64,000 bases of DNA from Parelaphostrongylus tenuis (lineage: Eukaryota; Nematoda; Chromadorea; Rhabditida; Metastrongylidae). The stretch covers positions 27,307-91,306 of the forward strand of contig JAHQIW010007042.1 of NCBI GenBank assembly GCA_019055375.1, in the 5' to 3' direction. Positions 44,480 to 57,311 of the stretch are shown piece after piece. Under the pieces are notes generated by a model, which was not told the origin of the DNA, made no database searches, and saw only the letters and a list, made by a program, of their open reading frames with translations. Position numbers and translations under genes: made by a program. How positions within the stretch are numbered: the first letter of the stretch is position 1; the number at the start of each line of letters is the position of its first letter.

Positions 44480-46169
44480 CGCTTCTGCACGGTTGTGGTC
44501 GAAAATCATGTGTTGTGCGTTATATTGAATTCATTGACGGGCATAAGCGTCTGCTAATATATGCTGCAAATTGGCTGATATTATAGTAAATCGAGGATAA
44601 TGAGCCCATCTTTTAAGTAATCTTAAACACTTTAATTTTCATCTTCTTCCAGTTATTGAAAATTCAGTTTTCTGTAAATTCTTCATCACCCTCGACGATT
44701 TCATATCGCGGATTGACCAGATCCTTAGGACGTGATTGTCAGCGAACAATAATGACTGCTTGCTTGGAAGTTTGACACAAATTAGCAAAGATCATGCTCA
44801 TTATGAATTGAAGCGCACTGGGCAAAACTAAACCAATATTTTGCAATATTTTACATAATCATATTTCCAATATGAATCAATCATGATTTCGATCTTTCGC
44901 ATCACAGCTTACTTTTGCTCTCCGGTGCTAGCAAACTGGTCGCAGAATTCTATATGAAGATAAGAAACAATGAACTGATGTATCGGTGAGTAGGCATCCA
45001 AAAAAATCTGGTCAAAGCGTGTCTTAATTAACATTGCGATGCTTAGTGGTGTCGAATGCTTGGTAAATATAAGGAATTCAACGACGTATCCCTTATTGCT
45101 CAGAACATCAGAAAATTATTAGACCGAAATCAAAACAGAGCTTAAAAAAGCTTTAGATGTTGAAGCGATTTGTGCTGGATTGATTTGTTGATGAGACAGG
45201 AAGGTGGCGAGTATAGTTTACAAGCAGCCAAACGGGTGTGATTTATCTTTACTACAAGACAAAATAACTCTTGAAAAGTAATATTAGAAGCACATAAACG
45301 CGTTATATCAACTTTGACTACTTCCTTGACCAAATGTATCACCTGCATCACGTGATTCCTTTGATAATCGAGCGAACTGAGCGAGCGCCAATAAAATATT
45401 TCTCGCTTGCAACGGCAGCTCACAGCGCTCTACTTTCCTCAGGGAATTTACTGAACAATATTTCTTTCATAGAAAAGCTTCGTGAAAAACTCCATTGATT
45501 GGTGGTTTTCCTATTGCACGATATAGCTCACACAGAGCCCACTCGCTGAAGTCTCTAGTGCTTTGGTTGTTCTTGACAACAATCACTTGCCCAGTTCTTG
45601 CTATTTGACTCTCTTCACGTGGACAGCGGTCCTTACTGATGATTGGTCGCTGGTGTAGGAGAGATAATCGGCTTCAATCTCTCATCTACGACGTGCGCGA
45701 TGCTCTTGGAGACGTTCCCTCTTTCTTAAGTAATGTCCAGATACTTGACGAGTGCGAAAAGACAGAAATAGTTGTGAATTGAAAAGCTGAGCACAAGGTA
45801 AGATCTTCATTGTGCTCTTCACCGCATCATAGATGCTCTTGAAAGGTATCGAAGACGCTGACTTTTTCGTGTCTAATTGGAAGACTAATTCATTGACTAA
45901 CTCAAGTTTTCTACTCAGACACAAACAGCGGTGATATTCGTTATATTTGTTCCTTACAGAGTGAATGGGACATCACCAACAAATTTATCTCTACATATCT
46001 TTGAGATCTACCACAAAATATATTGAAGTAGACATACATACAACATTTTTTATGGAGACTGTAAAAATCATGAAAAGGGTCGGATAACCGTACATCCTAG
46101 TCCCTAATTGCCAGTATGACGTTCAGACGTTCCATTGTTCCAGTCCTCTGAAGAAAATCCGTAATATAC

Positions 46170-46200
<31 letters not shown>

Positions 46201-46595
46201 GTATAGATAAATAAATAACTAAATGTTTATATATTCACATTTATCACCCATGACCTGTCTCCATGTTGCTTGTCCAGTAACTCGAGCGGGAACCAGCAAT
46301 ACTACCATTTTTTCCTATCACGTGCAACAGTAGCCCGCTGAGTCCTTCTCGCTCTAGGAATTCTTTGAGCATCGTATCTTCTCTCTAAGCTTTTCGTCAA
46401 GAAATCGGACCATTAGGCAACGGCCTTCTTGTGAAGTACATGTCTTCCCGAGAGAGCCAGTCGGTAACGGCTTTCGTTCATCGGTTGTCGTTAAAGCCCA
46501 CTGCGTGTCCGGTTGATGAGAACTGGTGATGGGTTCTCCAGGTGTTCTGATTTTACTCTGTTTAGACCAGGTCTTGTTTTATGCTTCAGCAACTA
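44480..46595. other. Unassigned region with (TA)n run
   Basis: There are no confident genes. The minus-strand frame at 45924-45682 (80 codons) and the sequence to its left resemble a coding stretch by their length, but no domain is recognised. A (TA)n run lies at 46166-46201. Confidence 0.4.
46166..46201. repeat. (TA)n microsatellite
   Basis: TA-rich run with one interruption in its left third. Confidence 0.92.
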
Positions 46596-46599
46596 TACG

Positions 46600-47030
46600 G
46601 CATGTCGCATGTAAGATGACATGGCTACTGAGGAGATCCGAGTAGTAATAGTGCATGATGATCTCTATTGTCTTTCTGGAAGCGCAGATGTCCCGTCAAG
46701 GAGTCGGAGCGCCATCATCTTGCTCTTTTTAATCAACAAATCTTTGGTGAAATTTGCGTATGATCTTCCTAACATCTGCAGCTTCGGCCATAACTGCTGC
46801 TCGTTTTCTTCGGAGTCTTGTTCTATCGCCCTGCATCGCTTCGCCAGTTCGGACGTGAGGGCTTCGGTTGCCTCTTGCTCGTGCGATTCCACGTTGACGT
46901 ATGAGCTCGAGTGCGTGAGAAGACAAGCGTCTTTTTTTGACTTTAGGACTATTGGCTTTCTTAGCGCTAATGTGAAACTGAGATTTCAGCAGCCCCTCCG
47001 TACTCGTCTTATCTGAAGCTGCGGCACCGG
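46600..47030 (-). pseudogene. RTE fragment: linker between endonuclease and RT
   Basis: On the minus strand, across frameshifts, the sequence reads LELIRQRGIARARGN, then TSELAKRCRAIEQDSEENE, then YANFTKDLLIKKSKMMALR and a short 'YYSDLLSSHV' piece. These are in the same order as the linker of the copy at 28583. Neither the endonuclease nor the RT palm is present. The plus-strand frame over the same bases (46621-47016) is only its antisense. Confidence 0.8.
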
Positions 47031-47299
47031 GTGCTCTTCCGCGGTCAAAGGAAAGAGTGCCATTTTTATAGCTGTTTTAGGCGTCTTTGATATCCAACGC
47101 ATAGCTTAGTAGGCTCTAAAAATGGAGGCTAAATTCTCACAAATAGCTTGCCAGTTTCTCTTGGGCGAGAAGGAAAAGATTGTTTGTTGGAGGCAATCCT
47201 AAGCCTCCCATGTAACATGTTTTTGGCCATTTTAACTTGTAGGAAGAGAGTTCTCTTAAGTCTTCTCTGCAAAATCAGGGAGCTCATCCACTGAATTCA

Positions 47300-47870
47300 T
47301 CTGCGTCTCCGGAAAGCACACGGTCGCCTTTGGTTCGTGTTCGATTTCCCCATCCACCACCTGGGGACGCGTTACGTGTCTTCACAACTAACCGAGCTCC
47401 GGGAACCTTTAAAGAGGGAGATCCGTGACTACTTGAATAGTCATTTACTTATATCAAAGGATTCGCTTGGAATATCATACGTGAGCCAGCGCAAGCGCTG
47501 TCTCATCAAGTTCAGAATAAAAAAAAATCATGCGATGCCGCAGTACATTCAGAGTCATATGACATCACTTATTTCATCGATTCCCAACAAATCCCCTAAA
47601 TGCGTATCAAATCTAACCAACGAAGGATAATGAATAGTCAGAAACATTAGGTATTTTAAGATATTACATTTTTGTCGTGAAGGTGCATGCAGTCACATAG
47701 AGTCACCAAGTACCTAGAATTCATCATGTGATTACGTGGAAAAGGAGTCTTGAATTTGAGCAATGAAAGAGAATTTCTCTTAGTACTATGGAGGGTAACA
47801 TTTAAATACTGACTAGTCCCTCGGACCACGAATTCTCACATTGCCTTCTAAGTGTCCATCTTCTTTATAG
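47300..47870 (+). repeat. Segmental duplication SD4, copy b
   Basis: Partner of 13225-14010. Here the frame from 47337 stays open for 97 codons (FDFPIHHLGTRY ... KREIRDYLN ... MPQYIQSHMTSLIS ... IPNKSPK), while copy a is split by the fold-back insertion and carries extra stops. No domain is recognised. It could be the last trace of a gene or of a transposon ORF. Confidence 0.6.
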
Positions 47871-47879
47871 CTTTGGAGA

Positions 47880-49195
47880 GAATTGATTCTTGAATCAAAT
47901 TTCTACCCCAAAAATTTTGGTCTTTGTTCAGATCCCAAATCAAGCGTTCATTTGGAATCTCCTCTGACGAATAACTGAGTATACAGATAGATACTTAGGC
48001 TTGCCTATTGAAGTGCTTTGGTCAGGTCTCCATTCGGTTTTGGAGCGGTTAGTCGTATGGAAGTGAGACTCAAGTGTCTGCGAAGTTATGCTATATCCAC
48101 TACTTTCGGCCCTATGCGGTGCTGTTAGCTTGAAAATGTTGAGAATATCATTGTTTAGAATCAAAAATTTATAAATATCATGAAAGGGCTTCTGGCAGAA
48201 ATCAATGAAGGTAAATCAAGGAAGCCTTTTCACTTCTTGCTTTGAGATCAGACAGGGCACTCAGCACTTGAAATGTTGGCGCATGCTCTAGTGAAAATGG
48301 AGGAAGGACAGAGAATCTAGAAAGAAAGTTTGATGAAACAAGGAATAAATTGTAACGGAAAGAAGTACAACTTCAGGTGACGATGTACAACACTATGAAT
48401 AGAAGCAGGAAACAAGAACAATATAAGCAGTAAATGTAACAGTACATTTCAATCGACTATTTTGAAGCCTCCCGCAAAATTCAGCAGAATTTGACAGAAT
48501 GTTCCAAGCTTTTCAGGAGATCTGACATGACATCTCAGGGTTACACATACGTTCTGGTGTTCTTTCATGCTTCATCAATACCAGGTGCTCTACTGCTCAC
48601 CTTTGCTATTGATAACTGGCGGTGTCGAAGAGGTATCACTCCAAGTTAAGTGAGAGGGTATATAATGATGCGTACCTTCAAAGTTTAGACATGCTAAACA
48701 TATCGACAATCATACCTAACGATGCTAATGATGCTATGACGCTCAGCGAAACCCTAGAGCGAGGAGGGCCTACTGGGCTACTCATGCACGCGATAGGGAA
48801 AAATGGAAGAGTTGCTGTTACCCGCTCGAGTCACCCGATGATCAATGGGACGGCAGGTGATACAGCTGATACCTTCAAAGTGATTGATTGTCGACTGCAT
48901 GGCTTACGGCTATTGTGGAGCATATGTTACAGTATTAAGTGTAGCAGTCGAATAGATGGATTATCTAAGCTCGCATCTGCTTAGCTCTTTCACGTCCATT
49001 TTCTACGATTTGTAGCACTCCTCGCGACGTGAAATCTCACTCAGGTACTGTGATTGCAGCGTGACGGATTTTTGTAGGCGCAGGTCGCAAAGGAATAACG
49101 AGAATCCCCTCAAAAAATTGGAGTTCAGAGAGGGTTTATCATCATAAAAGGATGGAAAACCGTCCAAACGGCTTCCATAAAGCTTTTTTTTTTTG
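47880..49195. other. Unassigned region
   Basis: The 120-codon frame at 48622-48984 has no recognised domain, no signal peptide and no support from a second copy. Nothing else can be named. Confidence 0.4.
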
Positions 49196-49199
49196 CAAA

Positions 49200-52100
49200 A
49201 ACAACGCCCATAATGTCGAAAAACTCTTACATTTCAACGTGAAAGCCACATCCTATGAAAACGAGTGTATTTCCAACTGTTATACACCATTGTTTTTTAT
49301 TTAGTCTATGTTGATTGGTCATTCAGCATATTACGTTCACCTTATGGAGAAGAGAGATAACGTTTACGTTTAGAATGCGTAGTTCAGCTTCGTAGCGAAT
49401 TTTCCTGGCGAAATACAGTGGAAATTGATACTACTGCAGAAATACTTGATAATCTTTTTAGTGATAAGAAAGCCGAGTTATCCTCCACATTTTTGATTCC
49501 ATCATGAACTGTATTAAACGAACACGCATTGCGAGGTGCCATTGCATGAGCGAGCATCACCGTTCTCCATAAATCACAAAATATTTTCTAATTTAGAAAA
49601 ACTGCGACAATTTTTGGCTATTGCATTTATTGCATCGAGTTAGAGGCTCCAAAGCCGATAGATTCATCTTGTATTATTGGAGCTGAGAAGTGTAGAATAA
49701 TTATATGCTGAATTAATCGAATATATTGTATTTGTGGCGATGTACAAAGGTGAACTGTTGCTGATATAAGAAACAAAAAATTAATCATGATTGAAATGTG
49801 ACGTGACAAAATTTAGAAGAGAGATGTTCATTAACGGCACATCTAGCCCTCAAAATAACTCTCGGTGGGCCTCCCGCTGCATCGAGTTTTGCTGCTCATC
49901 CTTCCCCACAAGTCCGAGTCCTGTCTGGTACTAATTTGTGGACCCCAGGGGATAGATAGGTTGGTGAGCCGTGGGTGCGAGGTCAAACCATCGACCTTGT
50001 GTGTGACGCAAGGCCGCTCTCATATGCGTTTCTAAATAGCATATTGAAACGAGATATTGAACATAACCACTTCATTAGCAGATTCCATGTTTCGAAAATG
50101 CATACTCCCTAAAATGGTAAAAAACTACGTCACATTGTCGAAGAATCAGCTTGCGACCGCTATTACTTGAGTGTCGCCGCAACGCAGCGATCACGTGCCA
50201 CGGTGTGGCCGAGGTGAGGCGCCGACAAGTCTTTACGTGACAGTCATGCGGCCACCCAGGCAGCTATTCATTCGCTGGCGCGATCAGTTCGCTCGTCGCT
50301 TCGGCCGAGACTGGCACCTCATCTTAGGGTGCCACCTAAGCTGCGCCCAGCAGCCAAGTTATCGCCGGAGGTGTAAAATGTAATTTTGCACTCATTTTGG
50401 ATTCATGTCGCGTTGCTAGAGTACTCCACTTTCGAGAAAGGCTTTAATTTACTCTCTAATTGCGAAAATAAACTTATGTTTACACCCGGGTAACTTCCGC
50501 TGGATACAGCTTATTTAGGCCGTCACTAATCATTCGATTGTACAGATCTCGACAAATTCAGTGATATGCTCGATTTTTGAGGAAGACTTTTTAATGCGCT
50601 GTAGGAACCAGATATAGATAAATTTCGCACTCAACGCACACTCTTTGCTTCGAAATATGAATGGGATTTTGCAACATACCGCGCTATCAGCAATATCACG
50701 GTCACCTGTGAAATTCAATATTTTTTTGGTTGCAACTGTGCGAGAAAATTTCTTCACGATAACCAAGTATATAATTTGAATGGCTGAGTTGTTCGAATGA
50801 TTGCTATAAGTCTAAGGTGCGAGCTTTGTCTAGCAAAAAAAAAAAAAAACTCGAGTATGAAACATAATTTTATTATTGATATTGCAGCGTGGTAAGCAGG
50901 CCATGTCAAAAGTAGAATGTACCTTTGAAATTTTTGCGATTTCTTTCTAATGTCCTCTAAAACACAAAAAAAGCAAATGGGTGTGAATAGAGGAAGAATA
51001 TCCTTTTTTACAAAGATTTCTTCTTCACGGCTAGTTTAGTTAATTGCGTGGTGGCTTACACTCATACGGTTGCAAGAGCACAAGCACTATACGAGGTCAG
51101 TGTCTTAGAATGCTATGTTACTTTTTTACGTTCTCACCCGTTTTCGCAGTGTTTTTCTTTCACTTTGCGGATGCCAATACTTCTGACAGTCAATTCGTTT
51201 TTCCTATTCTTTTCAAACGTGGTAGAATAGATGTTGAGCGAGCGTGCTTGCAACCTCGAGGATAGCCTGGCTGTGGCGTTTCATAGAGTGCTCTGTTTTG
51301 ACTGCTGGAGAGTGTTCACGAGGACGGGGTTCGCCCCACGCCCGCCGCGACGAGCATCATAAACACTCTGTCCGGGCGCTCCCCACACCGGTATGTTACC
51401 TTCTGGGAATTGTGTTTCTTCAAGATATGGAACCGTGCACTCGAGGTCAGTGTTCCTGGGTTTACTATGCCAAAAGGAAAACTTCCTGTCTCAGAGAGCT
51501 GGAGTCACTGGCGAAACAGGAATTACTGAGTCACATAAAGGCATCCATTCTATGTGATATGTCGCCGCTCAAAATCATTCGTTTTATACGAACTGTTTGT
51601 GAATATGTTTCATCAGAGTGAAGAACGGACATAGGTGGGAAGTTGTGGTACATCACTTTTTGTCTGAGCCTAAGCGCGCTCTCAAAATTCCTTTTTCGAA
51701 TAAATCAGTCAAAAAACCTTACAGCTTTTGAGACCACGGACCCAACTCTTTGCATGTCCGACTGATACAGTTGGACGATCTGCTCCACCTCCTCCGTAGC
51801 CCTGAGCTCCAACGTGGAAACTCTTGACGGTCTTCTCCATCTCCTCTCCAACTATGTAGCCTGGGAATCACTGTCTATCTTGCTCTTCTCCACCACTCGG
51901 CACAATGCCAGGCAACGAGAAGTCTGCAGTGAAGGTTGCTTGTTCGATCGCCTATCACAACGATTCACCATAGGTTTTTATTGTTAGCTGATAGATTTCC
52001 GTTCAGTAGGACAGATTTCTAAGCCATTCCATACGCTGGACGAGGAATATTCATAAGAGTGTTAGTAATCATTCGAAAGCTTATACCTTTGGCTAGCGAT

Positions 52101-53060
52101 ATATGTGCATATTTTCCGAAGAGATCCACCTATAACGACTCTGAGAAAGGTGAACTTCACAGGCCTTTCTCTGGCAAAATAAAGGGCTTTGTTAAGACTA
52201 TTAATAAACATTCGATAGCGCATGATTTATCAATTCCAACTCTGTGCTTATCTTCTGGAAAGGTCGTTCCTCTGCAGTGCTTCAGGGAAAACAAGATTGA
52301 TTCAATCTAAGGGCAACGGTGTGGAGGTAGAGGAGTTTCCGCGATTATCAGTCTAAGGCGCATATGTGAAGTGCGATTTTTGTTAGTTGATTAGGAATTG
52401 TTTCTCCGCTTCGATAGAAACTCCACATTAGACGTCTGACGCTGATATCAAAAGATTTTCTCTACACGTTCATGTGCTTTTCGTGCTACCACCGAAACAA
52501 CAGTTGAATTGCGCGGTCGATATGAGACACAGTTTTACTTTGAATTTTACAGCTTTATAAAAGGACTTTTTCAAAGAAAGAAGAAACAATCACGTGCCGA
52601 GCTAGGCAGAAATTTTGGCATTTGGATGTTTCGTGAGCATTGAACTAGCACTCTTATGAATAGTTCTTGTCCAGAAAGGGTATAGGCTTAGAAATCTGCG
52701 AAACTAAACGAAAATGAACCTGTTATTCATTTGATGTCGATTAGTTTTTGAGGTTGTTGTTGTTTTATAACGTAATTATTATAGCAAAAAACGCTCATTT
52801 GTCTAACATTTCGCCACTCTTAGTGCAAAACGTAGATCCATGGGGTAACAACGCATATCTAACTATCTCTCTAAATGACTATGCGGTAGTTTATAATGTA
52901 ATTTGATCCAGAATAAGCACTGAGATCTATGCGACCTACCTATTTTTTCAGTTCAAAAGCAGTAATGAGTAGATTACACACATCGATCCCTTGTGTTACA
53001 GTAATACTATATGAAACATAGTGCGATACGATGTGGCCAAGATTCCTATATAGTAACTAT
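49200..53060 (+). repeat. Segmental duplication SD2, copy b
   Basis: Partner of 19935-24610, same orientation. It lacks the family A cluster. It has its own SINE at 49858-50030 and a family E stretch at about 51990-52740. The right end runs almost directly into SD5 copy b, whereas in the left half of the window SD2 and SD5 are separated and in the opposite order. Confidence 0.78.
49858..50030 (-). mobile_element. SINE S1 copy, 3'-truncated
   Basis: On the plus strand: 'ctcggtgggcctcccgctgc', 'ttggtgagccgtgggtgcga', 'gaccttgtgtgtgacgcaag' and 'gccgctctcatatgcg'. The tRNA-like head is complete but the last 80 or so bases of the body are missing. Absent from SD2 copy a at the matching place (near 20565), so it inserted after the duplication or was lost there. 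Confidence 0.75.
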
Positions 53061-53084
53061 TCCCAGATATCTTATACTTTATTC

Positions 53085-54075
53085 CAAGTATTTTATCAAG
53101 AACACGCTCAAATTTCATTATATCTCATAATTATTATTTGAGCTAATACGACATGTTGTATGTTAATGGGCTCTTTTGAAGCCCTATACACATGTTTTGA
53201 CATTACAGTCTCGTCATTCGGCAGAACCCTTAGTCTTTGAGCCAGTCTTCTGTGGTCTTAATAAACACTCGAAGTGAAGGTATATACAAATAGCAGGAAA
53301 AGAGCAATTGAGTGTACAACACTGTATTTTCCGTCATATTCTCACTTGACTCAAAGTGTAAATCGTTCGTCGACGCTACATCTTAGAGTGGGGACTGGAG
53401 CACCCACAGAGGATTGGCTAAAAGACGACTGGTTTTGCCCGACTGACGAGACGGTCAAGGTCAACACACGAGTTTCGGGTTCTATAAGTCGGCCTTGCAA
53501 CGGACCACTTTACATGTTGGCTCAAATAACACAGTTATTCATAACGAAAATATTCGCGAATAGTTACTATTTCTTTATTATTTCGTATGTCCTACATTAG
53601 CTCACACCTGTGGTTGTTGTTAATTTAATTGAATGTTTTCAACATTCAGTTTAAGATTTTTCATAAAGTCGTACTGTATGTCTATCCTTAGACAAGATAA
53701 CATTGCTTCTAAGTAAACATGGTATAAGTTGAACTTATACTGTAAGCTATTCTAAGACACGATAACATCGTTTTCAAGTAAACATGGCAGAAGCTCCTTT
53801 GCTGCATTTTCATCGTAGTGTCTGTTTTGCAACTTTTTATGCATCTTACCATCGGTTGTTTTCCAGTAATCCTTTGTGCTCACATTCGTTATGGACGACG
53901 CGGCTTCTATATTCGAGCAGAGAGAACTTTTGTCATCGGTCCGTATATAAGTGAGACAAGAGCTTGGAAGACTATGATTTTCTTTGCTTTTCTTTGACAG
54001 CCTAAAGTAAGAAAATTACTATTAGGCCTCTCCACAAGGTTAGGCTCTAGAGCAATAAGCACTTGTAAAGATTTT
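53085..54075 (+). repeat. Segmental duplication SD5, copy b, with a family A inverted pair
   Basis: Partner of 14072-15060. The family A part (53085-53545) has a decayed minus hammerhead (near 53215; UGACGAG kept but flanks broken) and a plus one (CTGACGAG at 53437-53444, GAAA replaced by AACA). The same internal junction as in copy a ('tctgtggtcttaataaa') shows common origin. Just after it, at 54045-54150, there is a partial end of the mariner-related MITE, as in copy a. Confidence 0.72.
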
Positions 54076-54159
54076 GGTAAGCAATGTGCCTATACTTGCT
54101 CGAAGATGAAGCTGTCGTGAGAACAAATTCATTCGCTATTTGGCCCTCCAATGACATGA

Positions 54160-56090
54160 AAATTTGCGATTAAAGATCACTTGCGTCATCGACACTGTGG
54201 ACTTTCGAATAGAAGAACATTTCGCAAAGTAAATGTCCATCATTCTAATCGCTCAAATATTAATCAGAAATGAATAAATGACGAATGTTGGCAGCAGAGT
54301 TTGCTTGTGATCCAATGACGATTTGCCACATTCTCGAGGAGACAAGCAAACAATGCTCGAAGTCAAATGGGTCACACATTTTTCTTTCGCCTTTTGATTA
54401 GGTGGTCTTTCGTTTGAGCTTAATTGATGTGCAAATAAATTTCTATTTCATGCATTTCCAAATGACAACAGAACTTCTCTACAACCTATTAGTATAGCTT
54501 TCGTAGCGCATCTCATTTGCTGATGCTCATACGTGCAGGTCATTGGGTCTCCTCCACCGGCTTACTTGTCTAAACAACGCACTCATGCTTCTATTCGACG
54601 CTCTCGTTGCACATCTAAGCTGCCTAGCTCTCACCAACATCATCATGACGAAAGGTCGACATTGATACTTCTTTTGACGAAGCCTTCTGTCGCCAGTTAT
54701 GGAAAATCCCGAAGTTTATGCGTGCATATAAGAGTTACAAATAGGAAAAAAATTCTCAACAAACCGAACGCCTTCATCAAAAATCCTATTTACAAGTGAT
54801 AACTATTTTTTTTGAATGGCGAAATTCAACCAGAGAAGTTTTCATGTAGCTGAGAAAAAGTTCCTGCTCACATAGCAGAATAGTCGTCTTTGATGAAAAT
54901 TTAGTGACTACTTTGGCTTCCATCAGTCTGAACCGCTTGAGTTGATGAATATTGAGTTAAGTGGAGACAATTATCTACTATTATGAACTATAAAACTCTA
55001 TAAAAGCGACAAAATAGAAAGAAGTCTTGTTGATTAAACATATAATCATTAGGTGTCAGTTTCAATGAATTTAATTCCATTGTGAGCTTACCAGACAAAA
55101 TGTGTCAAACGTTGATAGCTGACAGCAGTAATGCCTTATTTTTAGAGTAAGAGTTCCTGCACAGTTGTGGCCTCTGAGGTGTAGTGGTTGCAGTAGCACG
55201 TGAATGAATCTTATTTTCTTTGCTATGTTGAAGAGAATTAGTCTTTTAGAATATAAGGTTAGCGTTAGAGTCTGTGAATTTCACGCTATCGAATGATTAC
55301 TAATAGTCTAAAGAAAGAACTCTGTCCGGCGAGAAATATGCGCGTGTGAAATATAATTTTGTTTTGAATTTTTCAGCGCTACAAATGGCCTTTTTGAAAA
55401 ACTGATTACGCTTACGGATAGCTCGAGATTTGTGCTTTTGAATACATTTTGACGCTCGTTATGAAAACTTCTTTTCGAGTGTAAGGGATACGCTTAGCAC
55501 TTTGTACTACCAAAAGAAAATGAACCAAAAATCCTGATCCAGTCTTTGCTTCGATGAAATAATTACGGTTCACGAATATAATTATTTTTTTCACTAGAAA
55601 TAATTGGCATATTTTTGGTCGCAGATTCCAGCGTCAAACTACTCTCACTTGTAAAACTCATTTTCTTTGCGGTATTCTCTTTAATCACGCAATTATATAC
55701 CGCCCACATTTGTCCAACTGAAACCTCATTTGAACGGTTCGAAAACACTAACTTGATACATCATGAGTCACCTCATATTATTTTATGCTTATCGTAATCC
55801 TCAATGAGGTGGTCAACACTTTGCCCTTTATATCTCCCAGAACTATGGTGATAAGTGCTATGTCGATATCAGGCAAATGATCAGTTTTTTTGCCAGTGAT
55901 CACATTAAAAAAATATGCAAGACCCAGAATAGTGAAAAAACTGATTACGGCATGTCCAGCTCTACTAAGAGTATCAGATAGAAGGTCAGGTCACCATCGG
56001 CTTCCTATTCTTCGCTTGTGAATATAAGGACAATGAGATTCTCGGTCTTCCTAAAGACCAGCGCAAAACCCCACTACCAGTATTACTGGT
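54160..56090. other. Unassigned region
   Basis: No gene recognised. A family E piece is at about 55270-55410. The frames in this stretch are at most 88 codons (54533-54799) with no known domain. Confidence 0.4.
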
Positions 56091-56097
56091 TTAAAAA

Positions 56098-56325
56098 AGC
56101 TAAAGAATAAAGCTCTCGGCGTTGATCAATCCCTGAGGGATGCGTGATGCATTCGACTTCACTCGTTCGAGGTGATTGAATGCATATCTGGCCTTCACAA
56201 TGACTCGCGGTGGCCTCCCGCTGAACCGAGTTAGTGCTGCCTATCCTCCCAGACAAGTCTGGGACCGTCTGGTACCAATGTGCGACGCAGAGCACCTCTA
56301 ACCACTGCGTCACATGCGCTCGTTA
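56098..56325 (-). mobile_element. SINE S1 copy with internal deletion
   Basis: The body and tail are close to the 3308-3618 copy, but the sequence from 'gtctggtaccaat' jumps to 'gtgcgacgcagagcacctct'. The bases between, including the B box, are deleted. The A-box side (ccactgcgtcacatgcgctc on the plus strand) is present. This copy cannot be transcribed from its own promoter. Confidence 0.8.
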
Positions 56326-56329
56326 CGGG

Positions 56330-56995
56330 TTTAACAAGGAAATAATGTTCTTATGATCAAATTTTGGCGTAAACGTACACAGCTGTTACACTGATCGAAA
56401 TCTGCAAACAAATATTCTATCACCTAGATTTATTCCATCTTAAGAATATCCGTTCTTTGTTTCTTATAAGTACACTTCTGTATGACACGACAGATTTGTT
56501 TCCTGCCTTTCTAGGATTTTGTAAAGCTGTGATTTGCATTTATACAAGTAGCAATCCATTGGAGTTGATCTTGGCAATAAAATATTACAATTATCTATGG
56601 GTACATGTTGTTCTCCTCTTTTTCTCAAATGCTAGTGGGTGAATTTTCGTTTAACAGGGACTAGATTTAGTATAATATTGTGATCTTTGAGCTTGTTACT
56701 AAAAGATCGGCGCAACAAAGTGATTGCTCGTGGTTTTTTTTTTTTACTGGAAATCTACTACGAAATGCAGATTCAAAATTTTCCACTTTTAGCCGTCAGA
56801 TTGTCGTGTTCGATGATTTGTTGTCTCTTTTCGCTTTTTATGAACTAAATATATTTATATTATTGGGAATACAGAATTATTTCTAGGTCACGCTTCGTAA
56901 GGTCCAAGTACTTGACCACTTGAATAAATAGGCTGTACATCACAATTTGACACATTAGAATGCTTTAATCTGATAAGGATATGACTCATTTTGAG
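56330..56995. other. Unassigned AT-rich region
   Basis: No recognised gene or repeat. Confidence 0.45.
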
Positions 56996-57005
56996 CCATA
57001 GGTCT

Positions 57006-57055
57006 AGTGCTATATAGGCGCCTATTTCGTCCTATTGGGACTCATCAGTAGCACC
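57006..57055 (-). ncRNA. Type I hammerhead ribozyme, canonical
   Basis: Minus-strand copy. Stem I GGUGCUA pairs with UAGCACU (last pair G-U), then CUGAUGAG, stem II GUCC-CAAUA-GGAC, GAAA, palindromic stem III AUAGGCGCCUAU, and A at position 17 before the cleavage point. All core positions fit the consensus. Confidence 0.92.
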
Positions 57056-57261
57056 CTCCCTCGGTTCCGTCGATCCCTTGAGGTTAAATAATCCTCTAAA
57101 GGAATCGGCGCCGAGTAAAAACTAATCACCCAAAGTCGGATGATGGTCTTACCTGACTTTGTGGTGACCGGCAGTCGAGCTTACGGCTTTTAAAATGAAC
57201 TATACTTCTGCTATCGACTGCTTTTTTACAGACCCGCTCAAGATCGACGGAACCGAGGGAG

Positions 57262-57311
57262 GGTGCTACTGATGAGTCCCAATAGGACGAAATAGGCGCC
57301 TATATAGCACC
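57262..57311 (+). ncRNA. Type I hammerhead ribozyme, canonical
   Basis: Stem I GGUGCUA (57262-57268) pairs with UAGCACC (57305-57311) over seven bases. The core CUGAUGAG is at 57269-57276, stem II is GUCC-CAAUA-GGAC, and GAAA ends at 57292. Stem III is the perfect palindrome AUAGGCGCCUAU (57292-57303) and the cleavage triplet is AUA, with cut predicted after 57304. Nothing in the core departs from the consensus. The palindromic stem III could fold on itself or pair between two molecules. Confidence 0.94.

Noticed and set aside
45682..45924. 80-codon minus frame that recalls a retroelement integrase tail
   Set aside because: I could not align any catalytic motif; resemblance too weak.
46621..47016. 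131-codon plus-strand frame
   Set aside because: Antisense of the minus-strand RTE linker fragment.
48622..48984. 120-codon frame
   Set aside because: No ATG at the start given by the frame, no domain recognised, no conserved partner.
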